Assembly (NCBI GenBank): GCA_013036995.1
Contig: JAAOXG010000010.1
Location: 90,679-154,678 of the forward strand
Direction of reading: 5' to 3'
DNA: 64,000 nucleotides
Source of the DNA: Lacrimispora defluvii
GTDB taxonomy: Bacteria > Bacillota > Clostridia > Lachnospirales > Lachnospiraceae
This document shows, piece after piece, positions 54,125 through 63,098 of this stretch (position 1 is the first letter of the stretch; each line of letters begins with the position of its first letter). The notes under the pieces are model-generated. The model was not told the origin of the DNA and did not search any database. It worked only from the letters and a program-made list of their open reading frames with translations. The position numbers were made by a program, and so were the translations under genes.

Positions 54125-54427
54125 ATGTCAAAAGAAAATATGAGTTTTATGGTTTGCTGTGCCAATGGCGCCGGCTCCAGTCTGATGATGAAAATGACCA
54201 TGCAGAAGGTGCTTGATAAGGCGGGAATAAAGCCTGCCAAGGTTCATCACTGCGCCTTATCGGAAGGAAAAACCGCAGCTGCTCAGTACGATGTTGTCTT
54301 TTGTGCACAGAATTTCGTCAGCATGTTTAAAGGGGCACAGGAAAAAGGAACTCTGGTGATTGGTCTTAGAAATATCATGTCTCCCCAGGAGATGGAACAA
54401 AAAATGAAGGAAAACGGAATTCTTTAA
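54125..54427 (+). CDS. ulaB: Ascorbate PTS subunit IIB
   Basis: 100-residue IIB protein. The phospho-Cys is C12 in the loop VCCANGAGSS, aligned with C8 of the IIB at 28625. It lies 17 bases after ulaA, behind CAGGAGAAGG. It donates phosphate to ascorbate carried by UlaA. A regulator operator site follows directly after its stop. Confidence 0.9.
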   Translation: MSKENMSFMVCCANGAGSSLMMKMTMQKVLDKAGIKPAKVHHCALSEGKTAAAQYDVVFCAQNFVSMFKGAQEKGTLVIGLRNIMSPQEMEQKMKENGIL

Positions 54428-54437
54428 TTTCAATCAA

Positions 54438-54482
54438 AACGAACATAAAACAAGTGACACAGGCTTCTGAACAGGCTATAAT
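54438..54482 (+). promoter_or_regulatory. Promoter and operator of the deoR-type gene
   Basis: AACGAACATA at 54438 (the same half-site as before ulaG) sits just before GTGACA (54454), a 17-base spacer and TATAAT (54477). It provides an internal, autoregulated promoter for the regulator and the genes after it. Confidence 0.7.
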
Positions 54483-54524
54483 GAGGATAAAGAATCATAT
54501 CTTTATGAGTTGAGAGGGAAAACT

Positions 54525-55286
54525 ATGAAAAAAGACAGAGCTTGTGTTGAGAACAGAAGGAGCCGCATCCTGGAACTGATGGAGAAAAATCCCAGGGTGC
54601 GGGTAGATGAACTGGCGGAAGCATTAGAGGTATCACTTATTACCATACGCAGGGATTTGCAGTATTTAGAAGATAAGAAGCTTCTGGTACGCACGCATGG
54701 AGGCGCCATTGCTTCCGGCAGTCCGGTCGATGAGGTTTCCTTATATAGGAGGCTGATTGCTGAATATGCCGCCAGGTTCGTAACTGATAATGATACGCTG
54801 TTTATTAATACCAGCAGCAATGCATTAAAAATACTGGAATACATTCACTGTTCCAATGTAACTGTCATTACCAATAACGGAAAAGCCATTCACTGTGAGC
54901 ACTCCCAGGAAGTAAACGTTGTGCTCACAGGCGGTGAGCTGCGCTATCCGAAAGAAGCTATGGTAGGAGATTTTGCGTTACGTAATTTACAGACAATCTA
55001 TGCGAAGAAAGCATTTATCGGCTGTTCCGGAATCAGCGGGGAAAACGGCATGACAACGGAGATCTTCAACGAGGTCAGTATTAATGAAATGATGGCAGGC
55101 CATGCAACCCAGGATGTTTATGTCCTGGCCGATCACACAAAGATCGGGAAAAACAGCAGCTTTGTCAGCTGTCCCATCGAAAAAATCAAGTATTTAATCA
55201 CCGATGAAAAAGCATCATCAGAAGCTCTGGATCTGATCAGGGAAAAAGGGGTGGAAGTGTTTGTAGTCCGCCGGACAGATTTTTAA
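54525..55286 (+). CDS. ulaR: DeoR-family repressor of the ula operon (UlaR-like)
   Basis: 253 residues. The N-terminal DeoR winged helix (about 8-60) reads RVRVDELAEALEVSLITIRR and DLQYLEDKKLLVRTHGGA. The C-terminal DeoRC sugar-phosphate sensor covers about 80-235 (GCSGISGENGMTTE, VLADHTKIGKNSSF). UlaR represses ascorbate genes until L-ascorbate 6-phosphate accumulates. ATG at 54525 follows AGAGGG; TTG at 54510 is less likely. Half-sites AACGAACATA before this gene and before ulaG are its probable operators. Confidence 0.88.
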   Translation: MKKDRACVENRRSRILELMEKNPRVRVDELAEALEVSLITIRRDLQYLEDKKLLVRTHGGAIASGSPVDEVSLYRRLIAEYAARFVTDNDTLFINTSSNALKILEYIHCSNVTVITNNGKAIHCEHSQEVNVVLTGGELRYPKEAMVGDFALRNLQTIYAKKAFIGCSGISGENGMTTEIFNEVSINEMMAGHATQDVYVLADHTKIGKNSSFVSCPIEKIKYLITDEKASSEALDLIREKGVEVFVVRRTDF

Positions 55287-55350
55287 ATCAATCATAGTGG
55301 AACAATGCCCGGGCGTCCATGTTGATTGCATCTTTCGTGGAGGCAAATTT

Positions 55351-56214
55351 ATGGAAAAGGCATATACCCTTGGATTATATGAGAAATCCATGCCTGGGTG
55401 GCTTGGATGGAAAGAAAAACTGGAAGCAGCAAAAGCTGCCGGTTATGATTTTGTAGAAATCAGCATTGATGAAACAGAGGAAAAGTTAAGCCGTTTATCC
55501 ATGTCGCAGGCAGAACGGCTGGAATTAATCAATACCATGAAGATTGTAGGACTGCCCATCCGCACCATGTGCTTAAGCGGGCACCGCAAATATCCTCTTG
55601 GAAGCCACGATCCTGCTATACGGGAAAAGGGAATGGAGATTATGGAGAAAGCAATCCAGCTGGCAGATGATCTGGGTGTCAGGATCATCCAGCTGGCAGG
55701 CTATGATGTATATTATGAGGATTCAAGCGAGGAGACGAAGCAGTATTTTCTGGAAAATCTGAAGAAAGCCACGGAAATTGCGGCACGCCTGGGAGTTGTA
55801 CTGGGATTTGAGACCATGGAAACGGAATTCATGAATACAGTGGAAAAATCCATGGAATATGTAAAGCTGGTATCATCTATGTATTTAAACGTCTATCCGG
55901 ATATCGGGAATATTACCAATGCAGCCAAAACTTACGGAATCAATGCATTAGATGACTTACGGGCAGGGAAAGGCCATCTGGTTGCCATGCATTTAAAAGA
56001 AACCGTTCCTGGAAAATTCAGGGAGATACCATTTGGGACAGGGCATGTGGATTTTGAGAGTGCCATTGAAACAGCCTGGGAACTGGGAATCAGAAAGTAT
56101 GTGGCAGAGTTTTGGTATACCGGTAATTCCCAGTGGATGAGAGAGCTTTATGATGCAAATAAACGGATGACTGAGATTCTGGATAAACAATCCCTTAAGG
56201 AGAGTGCGCAATGA
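55351..56214 (+). CDS. ulaE: L-ribulose-5-phosphate 3-epimerase
   Basis: 287-residue TIM-barrel epimerase converting L-xylulose 5-phosphate to L-ribulose 5-phosphate in ascorbate breakdown. It matches UlaE/SgbU/SgaU: LGLYEKSMPGWLGWKEKL, DFVEISIDETEEKLSRL, RTMCLSGHRKYPLGSHDP, IQLAGYDVYYE, and the metal-binding FETMETEFMN, YPDIGN and HLKETVPGKFREIPFGTGHV. ATG at 55351 follows GTGGAGG; the longer in-frame start at 55297 has none. The preceding ulaD-type decarboxylase step has no gene in this window. The stop overlaps the next gene by 4 bases (ATGA). Confidence 0.92.
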   Translation: MEKAYTLGLYEKSMPGWLGWKEKLEAAKAAGYDFVEISIDETEEKLSRLSMSQAERLELINTMKIVGLPIRTMCLSGHRKYPLGSHDPAIREKGMEIMEKAIQLADDLGVRIIQLAGYDVYYEDSSEETKQYFLENLKKATEIAARLGVVLGFETMETEFMNTVEKSMEYVKLVSSMYLNVYPDIGNITNAAKTYGINALDDLRAGKGHLVAMHLKETVPGKFREIPFGTGHVDFESAIETAWELGIRKYVAEFWYTGNSQWMRELYDANKRMTEILDKQSLKESAQ

Positions 56215-57260
56215 AAGCTGAGAAAAAGGTGTTGGGGCATTTAACAAAATGTTATTCGGTTGCCCCCCTTAATTATAAAGGGACAGAACATTTTCTTGTA
56301 GCAGCAGAAAAGAAAGATCCCTGTCTTTTATTTGATATGGACGGAAATAAGGTGGATACAGTATGGGAAGAACCAGGCGGCACGATGTCCATGGTACAGG
56401 TTCCGGGTACAGACGGACAGTTTCTGGCAACCCAGCGGTTTTATTCTCCCAATGATTCCAAAGAGGCAGTTATAGTACTGGTAAGCCCGGATAATCTGGG
56501 TAAGTGGGAGATAAAGACCATTGCAGCCCTTCCTCATGTCCATCGGTTTGACATATTAAAAAGGGGAAGGACACTCTATCTTCTGGCCTGTACCTTAAAA
56601 TCCGGCCACGAGTATAAGGAAGACTGGTCCAGTCCAGGCAGGGTTTATGCTGCAGTGCTTCCGGAGGATCTTTCCAAGCTTTGTGAGTCCAGTCCGTTGC
56701 AGTTTGAAGTGATACAGGAAGGACTGTTTAAAAATCACGGCTATTACCGGGTGGAGGAAAACGGAGTAGATACAGGACTGATATCCTGTGAAGGAGGAGT
56801 CTTTCAGTATGTTCCCCCCTTTCAGAAAGGGGGAAAATGGGAGGTACATAAGCTCCTTGACACTCCTGCCAGTGATGGTGTTTTACTTGATTTTGATGAG
56901 GATGGGGAGAAAGAGCTTGCTGTATTGTCCCCCTTCCATGGTGACTGCATTTCCATATATAAAAAATCGGAAGGCAGCTATAAGAAAGTATACGAATATG
57001 AGAAAAAGGCAGAGTTTTCCCATGGGCTCTTTGGGGGAAGCCTATGCGGGAAGCCTGCTTTGGTAGTGGGGCACAGACAGGGAGAGAGAAATCTCCTTTG
57101 CTTTACCTGGAATAAAGAACTTAAGGCCTATCAATGGGGGATCCTGGACCGGAACTGCGGACCTGCCAATATTCTGCATTTGAAAAAAGAAGGGGTAGAC
57201 TTGTTAATCAGCGCAAACCGGGAAATTGATGAAATTGCCATGTACCGGATTACACCATAG
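56211..57260 (+). CDS. Predicted cytoplasmic beta-propeller protein in the ula operon, function unknown
   Basis: 349 residues without signal peptide or membrane segment. Repeated beta-rich segments with FG-GAP/VCBS-like calcium loops are visible, best in LLDFDEDGEKELAVLSP, and the ending reads ANREIDEIAMYRI. Several His-containing loops (PHVHRFDIL, FKNHGYYR, SHGLFGGS, VVGHRQGER) could form a metal or active site in the centre of a propeller. The fold recalls the propeller of aldos-2-ulose dehydratase, but I cannot confirm that. Its ATG overlaps the ulaE stop, so it is coupled to ascorbate genes and probably acts on a sugar or sugar phosphate of that pathway (inference). Confidence 0.7.
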   Translation: MKAEKKVLGHLTKCYSVAPLNYKGTEHFLVAAEKKDPCLLFDMDGNKVDTVWEEPGGTMSMVQVPGTDGQFLATQRFYSPNDSKEAVIVLVSPDNLGKWEIKTIAALPHVHRFDILKRGRTLYLLACTLKSGHEYKEDWSSPGRVYAAVLPEDLSKLCESSPLQFEVIQEGLFKNHGYYRVEENGVDTGLISCEGGVFQYVPPFQKGGKWEVHKLLDTPASDGVLLDFDEDGEKELAVLSPFHGDCISIYKKSEGSYKKVYEYEKKAEFSHGLFGGSLCGKPALVVGHRQGERNLLCFTWNKELKAYQWGILDRNCGPANILHLKKEGVDLLISANREIDEIAMYRITP

Positions 57261-57288
57261 GTGGAATAACCGGGTTTCTAAAAGAGAA

Positions 57289-57317
57289 TAGACAATTATA
57301 CCTTTGTGAAGTATACT
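57289..57317 (+). promoter_or_regulatory. Promoter of the intact chemoreceptor gene
   Basis: TAGACA at 57289, a 17-base spacer and TATACT at 57312 form a sigma-A-type promoter 65 bases before the start codon. A CAGCAGA/TCTGCTG stem (57333-57360) lies in the leader without a T-run. Confidence 0.6.
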
Positions 57318-57381
57318 GAAATCAAGCTGAACAGCAGATTTATCCATATAATTTCTGCTGAGACACAAAGGAGGAATTGTC

Positions 57382-59349
57382 ATGAAGAGCATAAAAAACA
57401 AAATATTTCTTTACATGGCTTTAACTGTTTTTATCTCACTCACAGTAGTTGGCGGCATCAGTATTTACTTAAATTATTTCAGTATGATCGGTACTATGAA
57501 CCAGTCCATGACGGAACTGGCTGAGACAGCGTCTGAGCGGGTGGCAAAGGAGCTGGATATTTATAAGAATCTTGCTTATGAAGCGGGAAGTATTGCAAGA
57601 CTGGCGAATCCGGAGACTGCTATTGATGAAAAGAAGTCTATTATTGATCAGAGAGCCAGGACCCATGAGTTCCAGAGAGGGAATATTATTGGGGCAGATG
57701 GTATCAGTATTTTTGATGGAAAAGACTATTCGGACCGGGATTATTTTAAACGTTCACTCAAAGGAGAGATGGCGGTATCGGAACCATTAATCAGTAAGGT
57801 TACAGGGCAGATGACGATTATTATTTCAGCCCCTTTGTGGGAAAAGGGAATCCCCGGAACGAAGGTGGTAGGGGTTGTTTATTTTGTCCCCAAGGAAACC
57901 TTTTTAAATGATATCGCTGCTTCCATACGGGTCAGCAAGGGTTCCAATACTTATCTGCTTAATCAGTCGGGAAAGGTGATTGCCGATCCCGATATGGATA
58001 AGGTTACCAACGGAATAAATGTCCAGGAAAGTGCTTCAAAGGACCCGGGGCTTGCCCAGCTTGCAGCACTGGAAGCAAAGATGACCCAGGGGAATAGCGG
58101 TTTCGGACGTTATAAAAACCAGGGGCATAAGATGTTTCTTTCCTATGCGCCGATCGCAGGAACGGATGGCTGGAGTATTGGTATCAGTGCACCCATGTCA
58201 GATTTCATGGGATCCACAAAAACGGCCAGCGGGATTACTCTTTTCCTGATTGCAGTATTTCTCATAGTTGCAGGAATCGTATCCGCTGTTCTGGCAGGCA
58301 AGATAGCAAGTCCCATTACTTCCTGTGCAAACCGGTTAAAGCTGCTGGCAGAAGGGGATCTTGATTCTCCTGTAACAGAGGTGAAAAACAAAGATGAAAC
58401 AGGTATCCTTGCAGATGCCACCAGGGAGCTTGTCTCCAGGCTTGGAATGATTATTAAAGATGTGGATTACGTTCTTCATGAGATGGCAGCAGGAGATCTG
58501 ACAGCCAGCACCACCTTTGACTCTGCCTACGCAGGTGGATTCAGAGGCATATACGAGGCCATGCATCAGTTAAAGTCCCAGCTGGGAGATACTCTTTTAA
58601 GCATCAGCCGTTCTTCCGGCGAAGTAGCGGCAGGAGCAGACCAGGTATCTGCAGGTGCTCAGGCATTGTCTCAGGGAGCTACGGAACAGGCAGGCTCCAT
58701 AGAGGAACTTGCTGCCACCATTGGTGATATATCAAAGCAGGTAGAAGGAAATGCAAGAAGTGCCAGGGAGGCCAGTAACAAGGCGAAAGAAATGGCTAAG
58801 GAATTAAGCAGCGGAAAAGAACAGATGCTGAAGATGACAAAAGCCATGGATGAGATTTCCCAGACGTCTGGGGAAATTGGAAAAATAATAAAGACAATTG
58901 AAGACATCGCTTTCCAGACCAATATTCTGGCATTGAATGCGGCAGTAGAAGCCGCAAGGGCAGGGGAAGCAGGAAAGGGCTTTGCAGTCGTTGCAGATGA
59001 AGTGAGAAATCTGGCATCCAAGAGCGGGGAAGCATCAAAGAATACATCTTCCCTGATCGAGAATTCCTACCAGTCTGTGAAAAATGGAGCACTGATTGCG
59101 GCAGAAACAAAAGAATCCTTAGACCGGATCGCTGCTTCTTCTGAAAGAACCGTATCTTTGATCAATGAAATTTCCAATTCGTCGGCAGAGCAGGCTGTTT
59201 CCATTGGGCAGGTAAATCAGGGGATTGATCAGATTTCAAGTGTGGTTCAGACAAACTCCGCAACAGCCGAAGAGAGTGCAGCAACCAGTGAGGAACTTTC
59301 CGGACAGGCACAGATTTTAAAGAACTTAATCGACCGGTTTCGACTATAA
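57382..59349 (+). CDS. Methyl-accepting chemotaxis protein (dCache sensor)
   Basis: 655-residue intact chemoreceptor. In order: membrane segment (about 7-29), extracellular dCache domain (about 35-275, with [20 protein letters not shown] and IISAPLWEK), second membrane segment (about 282-306), HAMP (about 307-360), and the signalling coil with the hairpin tip [15 protein letters not shown] and [16 protein letters not shown]. It reports ligand to CheA/CheW. The ATG follows AAAGGAGG. It has its own promoter but lies directly behind the ula operon, so sensing of ascorbate-type compounds is possible (inference). It is the reference for what the broken receptor at 43904-45777 has lost. Confidence 0.92.
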   Translation: MKSIKNKIFLYMALTVFISLTVVGGISIYLNYFSMIGTMNQSMTELAETASERVAKELDIYKNLAYEAGSIARLANPETAIDEKKSIIDQRARTHEFQRGNIIGADGISIFDGKDYSDRDYFKRSLKGEMAVSEPLISKVTGQMTIIISAPLWEKGIPGTKVVGVVYFVPKETFLNDIAASIRVSKGSNTYLLNQSGKVIADPDMDKVTNGINVQESASKDPGLAQLAALEAKMTQGNSGFGRYKNQGHKMFLSYAPIAGTDGWSIGISAPMSDFMGSTKTASGITLFLIAVFLIVAGIVSAVLAGKIASPITSCANRLKLLAEGDLDSPVTEVKNKDETGILADATRELVSRLGMIIKDVDYVLHEMAAGDLTASTTFDSAYAGGFRGIYEAMHQLKSQLGDTLLSISRSSGEVAAGADQVSAGAQALSQGATEQAGSIEELAATIGDISKQVEGNARSAREASNKAKEMAKELSSGKEQMLKMTKAMDEISQTSGEIGKIIKTIEDIAFQTNILALNAAVEAARAGEAGKGFAVVADEVRNLASKSGEASKNTSSLIENSYQSVKNGALIAAETKESLDRIAASSERTVSLINEISNSSAEQAVSIGQVNQGIDQISSVVQTNSATAEESAATSEELSGQAQILKNLIDRFRL

Positions 59350-59443
59350 TCGATTTTATTAAAATAGCGTTAAGATTCCCTCTAATCTCTATCTTTTTAT
59401 AGTATATATTACTAAAATAGAAGGGTAGAAGGAGGGATGAATT

Positions 59444-59587
59444 ATGGGGTTCATAATTGTTTTGCTTATGGCGGTATATGCTGTTATCGGTGGACTGACA
59501 ACGCTTTATCTGTTCTTCAGCTTCCCGGCAGTGATCGTATGGAAATTTTACAGAAAACTGAAATATAGAATTTCTGTCTTTAACTGA
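59444..59587 (+). CDS. Small membrane protein, 47 residues
   Basis: A short open frame with an excellent ribosome site (AGAAGGAGGGATGAATT) directly before ATG. The product begins MGFIIVLLMAVYAVIGG, has one or two hydrophobic segments (residues 2-35) and a basic tail (WKFYRKLKYR). It lies between the chemoreceptor stop and a very strong terminator. I do not recognise a family. Ribosome site, hydrophobic composition, charged C terminus and position before a terminator support a real gene. Confidence 0.65.
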   Translation: MGFIIVLLMAVYAVIGGLTTLYLFFSFPAVIVWKFYRKLKYRISVFN

Positions 59588-59599
59588 ACATGCAAGGAA

Positions 59600-59652
59600 A
59601 AGAAACAGGCACCAGATCATCCTGATATCAGGAACTCTGGTGCCTGTTTCTT
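59600..59652. terminator. Strong bidirectional terminator
   Basis: A perfect 17-bp inverted repeat (59600-59616 with 59636-59652; core AAACAGGCACCAGA). The 19-base loop itself contains the palindrome CCTGATATCAGG. A-rich left and T-rich right ends allow both directions, ending the small-protein gene and the minus-strand subtilase gene. Confidence 0.9.
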
Positions 59653-59657
59653 AAAAA

Positions 59658-61331
59658 TCAGATATTGGTAAGCCGTTCAAATAAATTATTTACATTGATT
59701 CGGCCATACCCCCAGACATTATTTGGATAAACATCTGAGGGGCTTCTTACGGCACCTCTTATAATTAACCGGTTGACGTCATATCCGGTCAGAGAAGTAT
59801 AGTTGCCTCTTGGAATTCCCCATTCAAGTACCATGGCAATAATTCCTGCTGCATGGGCGCTGGCGGCTCCGGTGCCGGTTGCAGTCCCGTACTGGTTACC
59901 GGGAACAGCACAGGGGATCTGGTAGCCGGGTGCTGCAATATCCGGCTTAACCAGACCGTTTCTGGTATAACCTCTGCTGGATTCAGGAAGAATGCCATCG
60001 TTAAACTGATTATAAGCTGTTACGGTCAGCTGGTTGGCACCATTGCCCGGAGATGTAATGGTAGTATCCGGATTTGGTGCTAAAAAATAGGTGCTGTCAG
60101 ATAGGATTGATCCGTTTGGGAGCCAGCAATGAAACGAAATGGATTCATTTTCAAGACTCTGAGCCCGTAAAGACCATACCCCAGGCTGAGGGTTTAAAAA
60201 ACGGATTAAAATAAGCTGATCTCCGGTTTCCTCTTCAAAAATAATATTATTCACCCAGACAACACTCTGGGTGAAAATAAAATTGAATCTCCGGCAGTCT
60301 GAAATGGAGGGATAAACCCTCTGGGTCGATTCCCTGTTTGGCGTAGAAATATCAATGGAGATTCGTTCTGGTGCGTATGGCCAGATTTCCATCCAGAATT
60401 CTTTGTCATTTTCTCCAATTCTCAATTCAAAATCATTATAAAAGGGCACAGTGGACGTAATGTTAAAATAATGCCTTTGTGTATTCCCTTCATTTCCGGC
60501 GGAGACAGACACGCCAATTCCCGGAAGCTGTACCAGATAGGTTAAATAGCTGCTTAATGCACCTTTACCATCATGACTGCCCTGGCTTGAGCCAAGTGAA
60601 ATACAAATAACAAGGGGAAGACTCAGTTTCTGTGCAGTTAAAAAGAGATATCTGATCCCCAGCAAAATGTCTGATTCCTGAAAGCAGTATGTATCTTTTG
60701 GTATGGTAAATACATTTTTCAAGTTTTCTTTTGCATCTTTCAGCTTTACAACTACAATCTGGGAATTGGGAACCACTCCGGCAAAGACCTGGTCAGCACT
60801 GACGCTGCCTGCTGCAATACTTGCCATAGCAGTTCCGTGACCGTTGGTATCAGTAGATGGAACAATGGAAAGCGGATCATCTGATGTTAAGGCCAGATTG
60901 ATGGCCTCTCTGTTATATTCACTGCCGAAGGTAAAACCTTCCGGAATAATTCCGGTCTGCACTGTCTGATCCCATATAGAAACAATGCGTGTGGTCCCGT
61001 CATTATTACGAAATGTGTTATGCTGGTAGTCAATGCCAGTATCCACAAAGCCCATTAAAATGCCCTGACCGGTCAGATTCAGAAATGGATTTCTCTGAAC
61101 TGTTCCAATACCCGATTTTTCTATACTGATGGTGGATTCAAGAGTATAAAGTGAGGGAAAGGCGTTATAGGGGTGTGTTCCTAAATCACAGGGATCCGTT
61201 CCAGTTGTTGGAATATGAAGCAGTGAGCTTCGTTCTGTAAGTGGTGTGATATTGTCTCCCGTATCATAGGAGGGGACCGAAATATTATTAATGATTAAGT
61301 CGTAATAATTATTATCTAGTATTTTATTCAA
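59658..61331 (-). CDS. Csp-type S8 subtilase, predicted pseudoprotease (copy 1)
   Basis: 557-residue subtilisin-fold protein of the clostridial germination protease (Csp) type, without signal peptide. The catalytic Asp (D97 in GFVDTGID) and His (H165 in NGHGTAMAS) are kept, but the Ser motif reads TGTGAASAHAAG, placing Gly at residue 488 where GTS has Ser. In Clostridioides difficile the germinant-signalling CspC also has Gly at this position (as I recall, near residue 485). It is therefore probably inactive and may work as a sensor or scaffold in spores. It starts with TTG after GAGGAGG, as do its paralogs. The next copy lies 60 bases upstream and is closely similar along its length. Confidence 0.85.
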   Translation of the reverse strand: MNKILDNNYYDLIINNISVPSYDTGDNITPLTERSSLLHIPTTGTDPCDLGTHPYNAFPSLYTLESTISIEKSGIGTVQRNPFLNLTGQGILMGFVDTGIDYQHNTFRNNDGTTRIVSIWDQTVQTGIIPEGFTFGSEYNREAINLALTSDDPLSIVPSTDTNGHGTAMASIAAGSVSADQVFAGVVPNSQIVVVKLKDAKENLKNVFTIPKDTYCFQESDILLGIRYLFLTAQKLSLPLVICISLGSSQGSHDGKGALSSYLTYLVQLPGIGVSVSAGNEGNTQRHYFNITSTVPFYNDFELRIGENDKEFWMEIWPYAPERISIDISTPNRESTQRVYPSISDCRRFNFIFTQSVVWVNNIIFEEETGDQLILIRFLNPQPGVWSLRAQSLENESISFHCWLPNGSILSDSTYFLAPNPDTTITSPGNGANQLTVTAYNQFNDGILPESSRGYTRNGLVKPDIAAPGYQIPCAVPGNQYGTATGTGAASAHAAGIIAMVLEWGIPRGNYTSLTGYDVNRLIIRGAVRSPSDVYPNNVWGYGRINVNNLFERLTNI

Positions 61332-61391
61332 AATCAGGCCTCCTCACTGCACCAATATTAAGAATTAAAACAACCTTTCAAGACAACCGGA

Positions 61392-63062
61392 TCAGATATT
61401 GGTCAGTCTTCGAAACAGGTTATTTACATCAAGCCGGCCATATCCCCAGATGTTGTTTGGGTAGATGATAGAGCTGTCACGTACAGCTCCCCGGATCAAC
61501 AGCCGGTTCACGTCATTTCCGGTCATGGATGTGTAATTCCCCCTTGGTATTCCCCATTCCAGTATCATGGCGATGGCTCCCGCTGTATGAGCAGCAGCGG
61601 CACCAGTTCCAGTCATGGTTCCATAAAGATTTCGCGGAATCGCACATGGTATCTGATATCCGGGAGCGGCAATGTCTGGCTTTATCAGCCCGTTTCTTGT
61701 ATAACCTCTGCTGGATTCAATGAGAATACTGTCATTAAACTGATTATAGGCAGTAACAGTCAGCTGACTGATTCCATCTCCGGGAGAGGTAATGGTAGTA
61801 TCCGGATTGGGATTTAAAAAAAATGTGTCATTTGTAATAATATCACCGGAAGGAAGCCAGGAATGAAATGAAATGGGTTCATTTTCCATGCTTTGTACCC
61901 GGATATTCCAGACTCCCGCAAGGGGATTTTGAAAACGAAGAAGAATCAGCTGATCGCCGGATTCTTCTTCAAATATAAAGTTATTTACCCACACGGTACT
62001 ACCTGTAAAAATAAAATCAAATTTTCTGCAGGAACCAATGGTTGGGTAAATGGGCTGAGTGGATTCTCTGTTTGGGGTGGAAATATCTATGGAAACACGG
62101 CCCAGTGCATAAGGCCAGATTTCCATGAAAAAAATGGGATCATTTTCTCCGATTCTTAACTCAAAGTTATTGTAAAAAGGCGGGGCTGTGGTATTGTTAA
62201 AATAATGACGTCTGTCATTGCCTTCATTTCCTGCTGAAACAGATATCCCGATTCCCGGAAGTCTGGAAAGATAATTTAAATAGTTGCTAAGTGCATCTGT
62301 GCCGTCATGACCTCCCTGACTGCTGCCAAGGGCAATGCAGATAACTAACGGGCGGCTTGCATTCTGTGCATATGTTTCCAGATACCGGACACCCAGCATA
62401 ATGTCAGATTCCTGGTAGCACAATACGTCCGGCTTTACAAAGTTCATATTCCTTAAATTCTGCTTGGGATCTTTTAGCTTAACAACAACCAGTTCCGCTT
62501 CCGGTACCACACCGGTAAAGGTATTCTCCGGATTGTATCTTCCAGCAATGATACTTGCAACAGAGGTTCCGTGTCCTACGGTGTCCACAGAGGGTACAAT
62601 CGATAAGGGATCATCTGATCTCAGGGCAATATTAATGGATTCTCTGTTGTATTCTGTTCCATATGTAAATCCTACCGGCGGATTGTTGCTTTGAATGGAT
62701 TGATCCCAGATAGAAAGTATTCTTGAAGTATTATCATTGTATAGAAATGCTTCATGCGAGTAATCAATCCCTGTGTCAACAATTCCCACAATAATTCCCC
62801 TGCCTGTCAAATTTAGAAAAGGATTTCTCTGTACAGGACCGATTCCTGATTTTTCTATACTGATGGTAGAGGTGAGTGTGTAAAGAGTGGGAAATGTATG
62901 ATATGGATATTCTCCAAGCAGGCAGGGGTTTGAATCGGCTGCCGGAATATGAAGCAGGGAATGTCTGAAATTAATCGTGGTTATATTGTCTGAGTTATAG
63001 CTGGGAATTGAGACATTATTAATGATCAGATCATAATAATCGTTATCCAGAATCTTTTCCAA
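61392..63062 (-). CDS. Csp-type S8 subtilase, predicted pseudoprotease (copy 2)
   Basis: 556-residue paralog of the preceding protein, colinear from the N terminus (KILDNDYYDLIINNVS) to the last residues (NNLFRRLTNI). D96 (GIVDTGID) and H164 (VGHGTSVAS) are present. The Ser motif is TGTGAAAAHTAG, with Gly at 487, so it too lacks the nucleophile. It starts with TTG after CGGAGGAC. It probably arose by tandem duplication and belongs with copy 1 in one functional unit. Spore location and a role in germination are inferred from the Csp family, not shown here. Confidence 0.85.
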   Translation of the reverse strand: MEKILDNDYYDLIINNVSIPSYNSDNITTINFRHSLLHIPAADSNPCLLGEYPYHTFPTLYTLTSTISIEKSGIGPVQRNPFLNLTGRGIIVGIVDTGIDYSHEAFLYNDNTSRILSIWDQSIQSNNPPVGFTYGTEYNRESINIALRSDDPLSIVPSVDTVGHGTSVASIIAGRYNPENTFTGVVPEAELVVVKLKDPKQNLRNMNFVKPDVLCYQESDIMLGVRYLETYAQNASRPLVICIALGSSQGGHDGTDALSNYLNYLSRLPGIGISVSAGNEGNDRRHYFNNTTAPPFYNNFELRIGENDPIFFMEIWPYALGRVSIDISTPNRESTQPIYPTIGSCRKFDFIFTGSTVWVNNFIFEEESGDQLILLRFQNPLAGVWNIRVQSMENEPISFHSWLPSGDIITNDTFFLNPNPDTTITSPGDGISQLTVTAYNQFNDSILIESSRGYTRNGLIKPDIAAPGYQIPCAIPRNLYGTMTGTGAAAAHTAGAIAMILEWGIPRGNYTSMTGNDVNRLLIRGAVRDSSIIYPNNIWGYGRLDVNNLFRRLTNI

Positions 63063-63098
63063 AAGACAGTCCTCCGGTCCATTTTTCCATATTTGCTG

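Noticed and set aside
57333..57360. Riboswitch in the chemoreceptor leader
   Set aside because: Only one simple stem of 7 bp in a leader of about 60 bases; no known riboswitch core.
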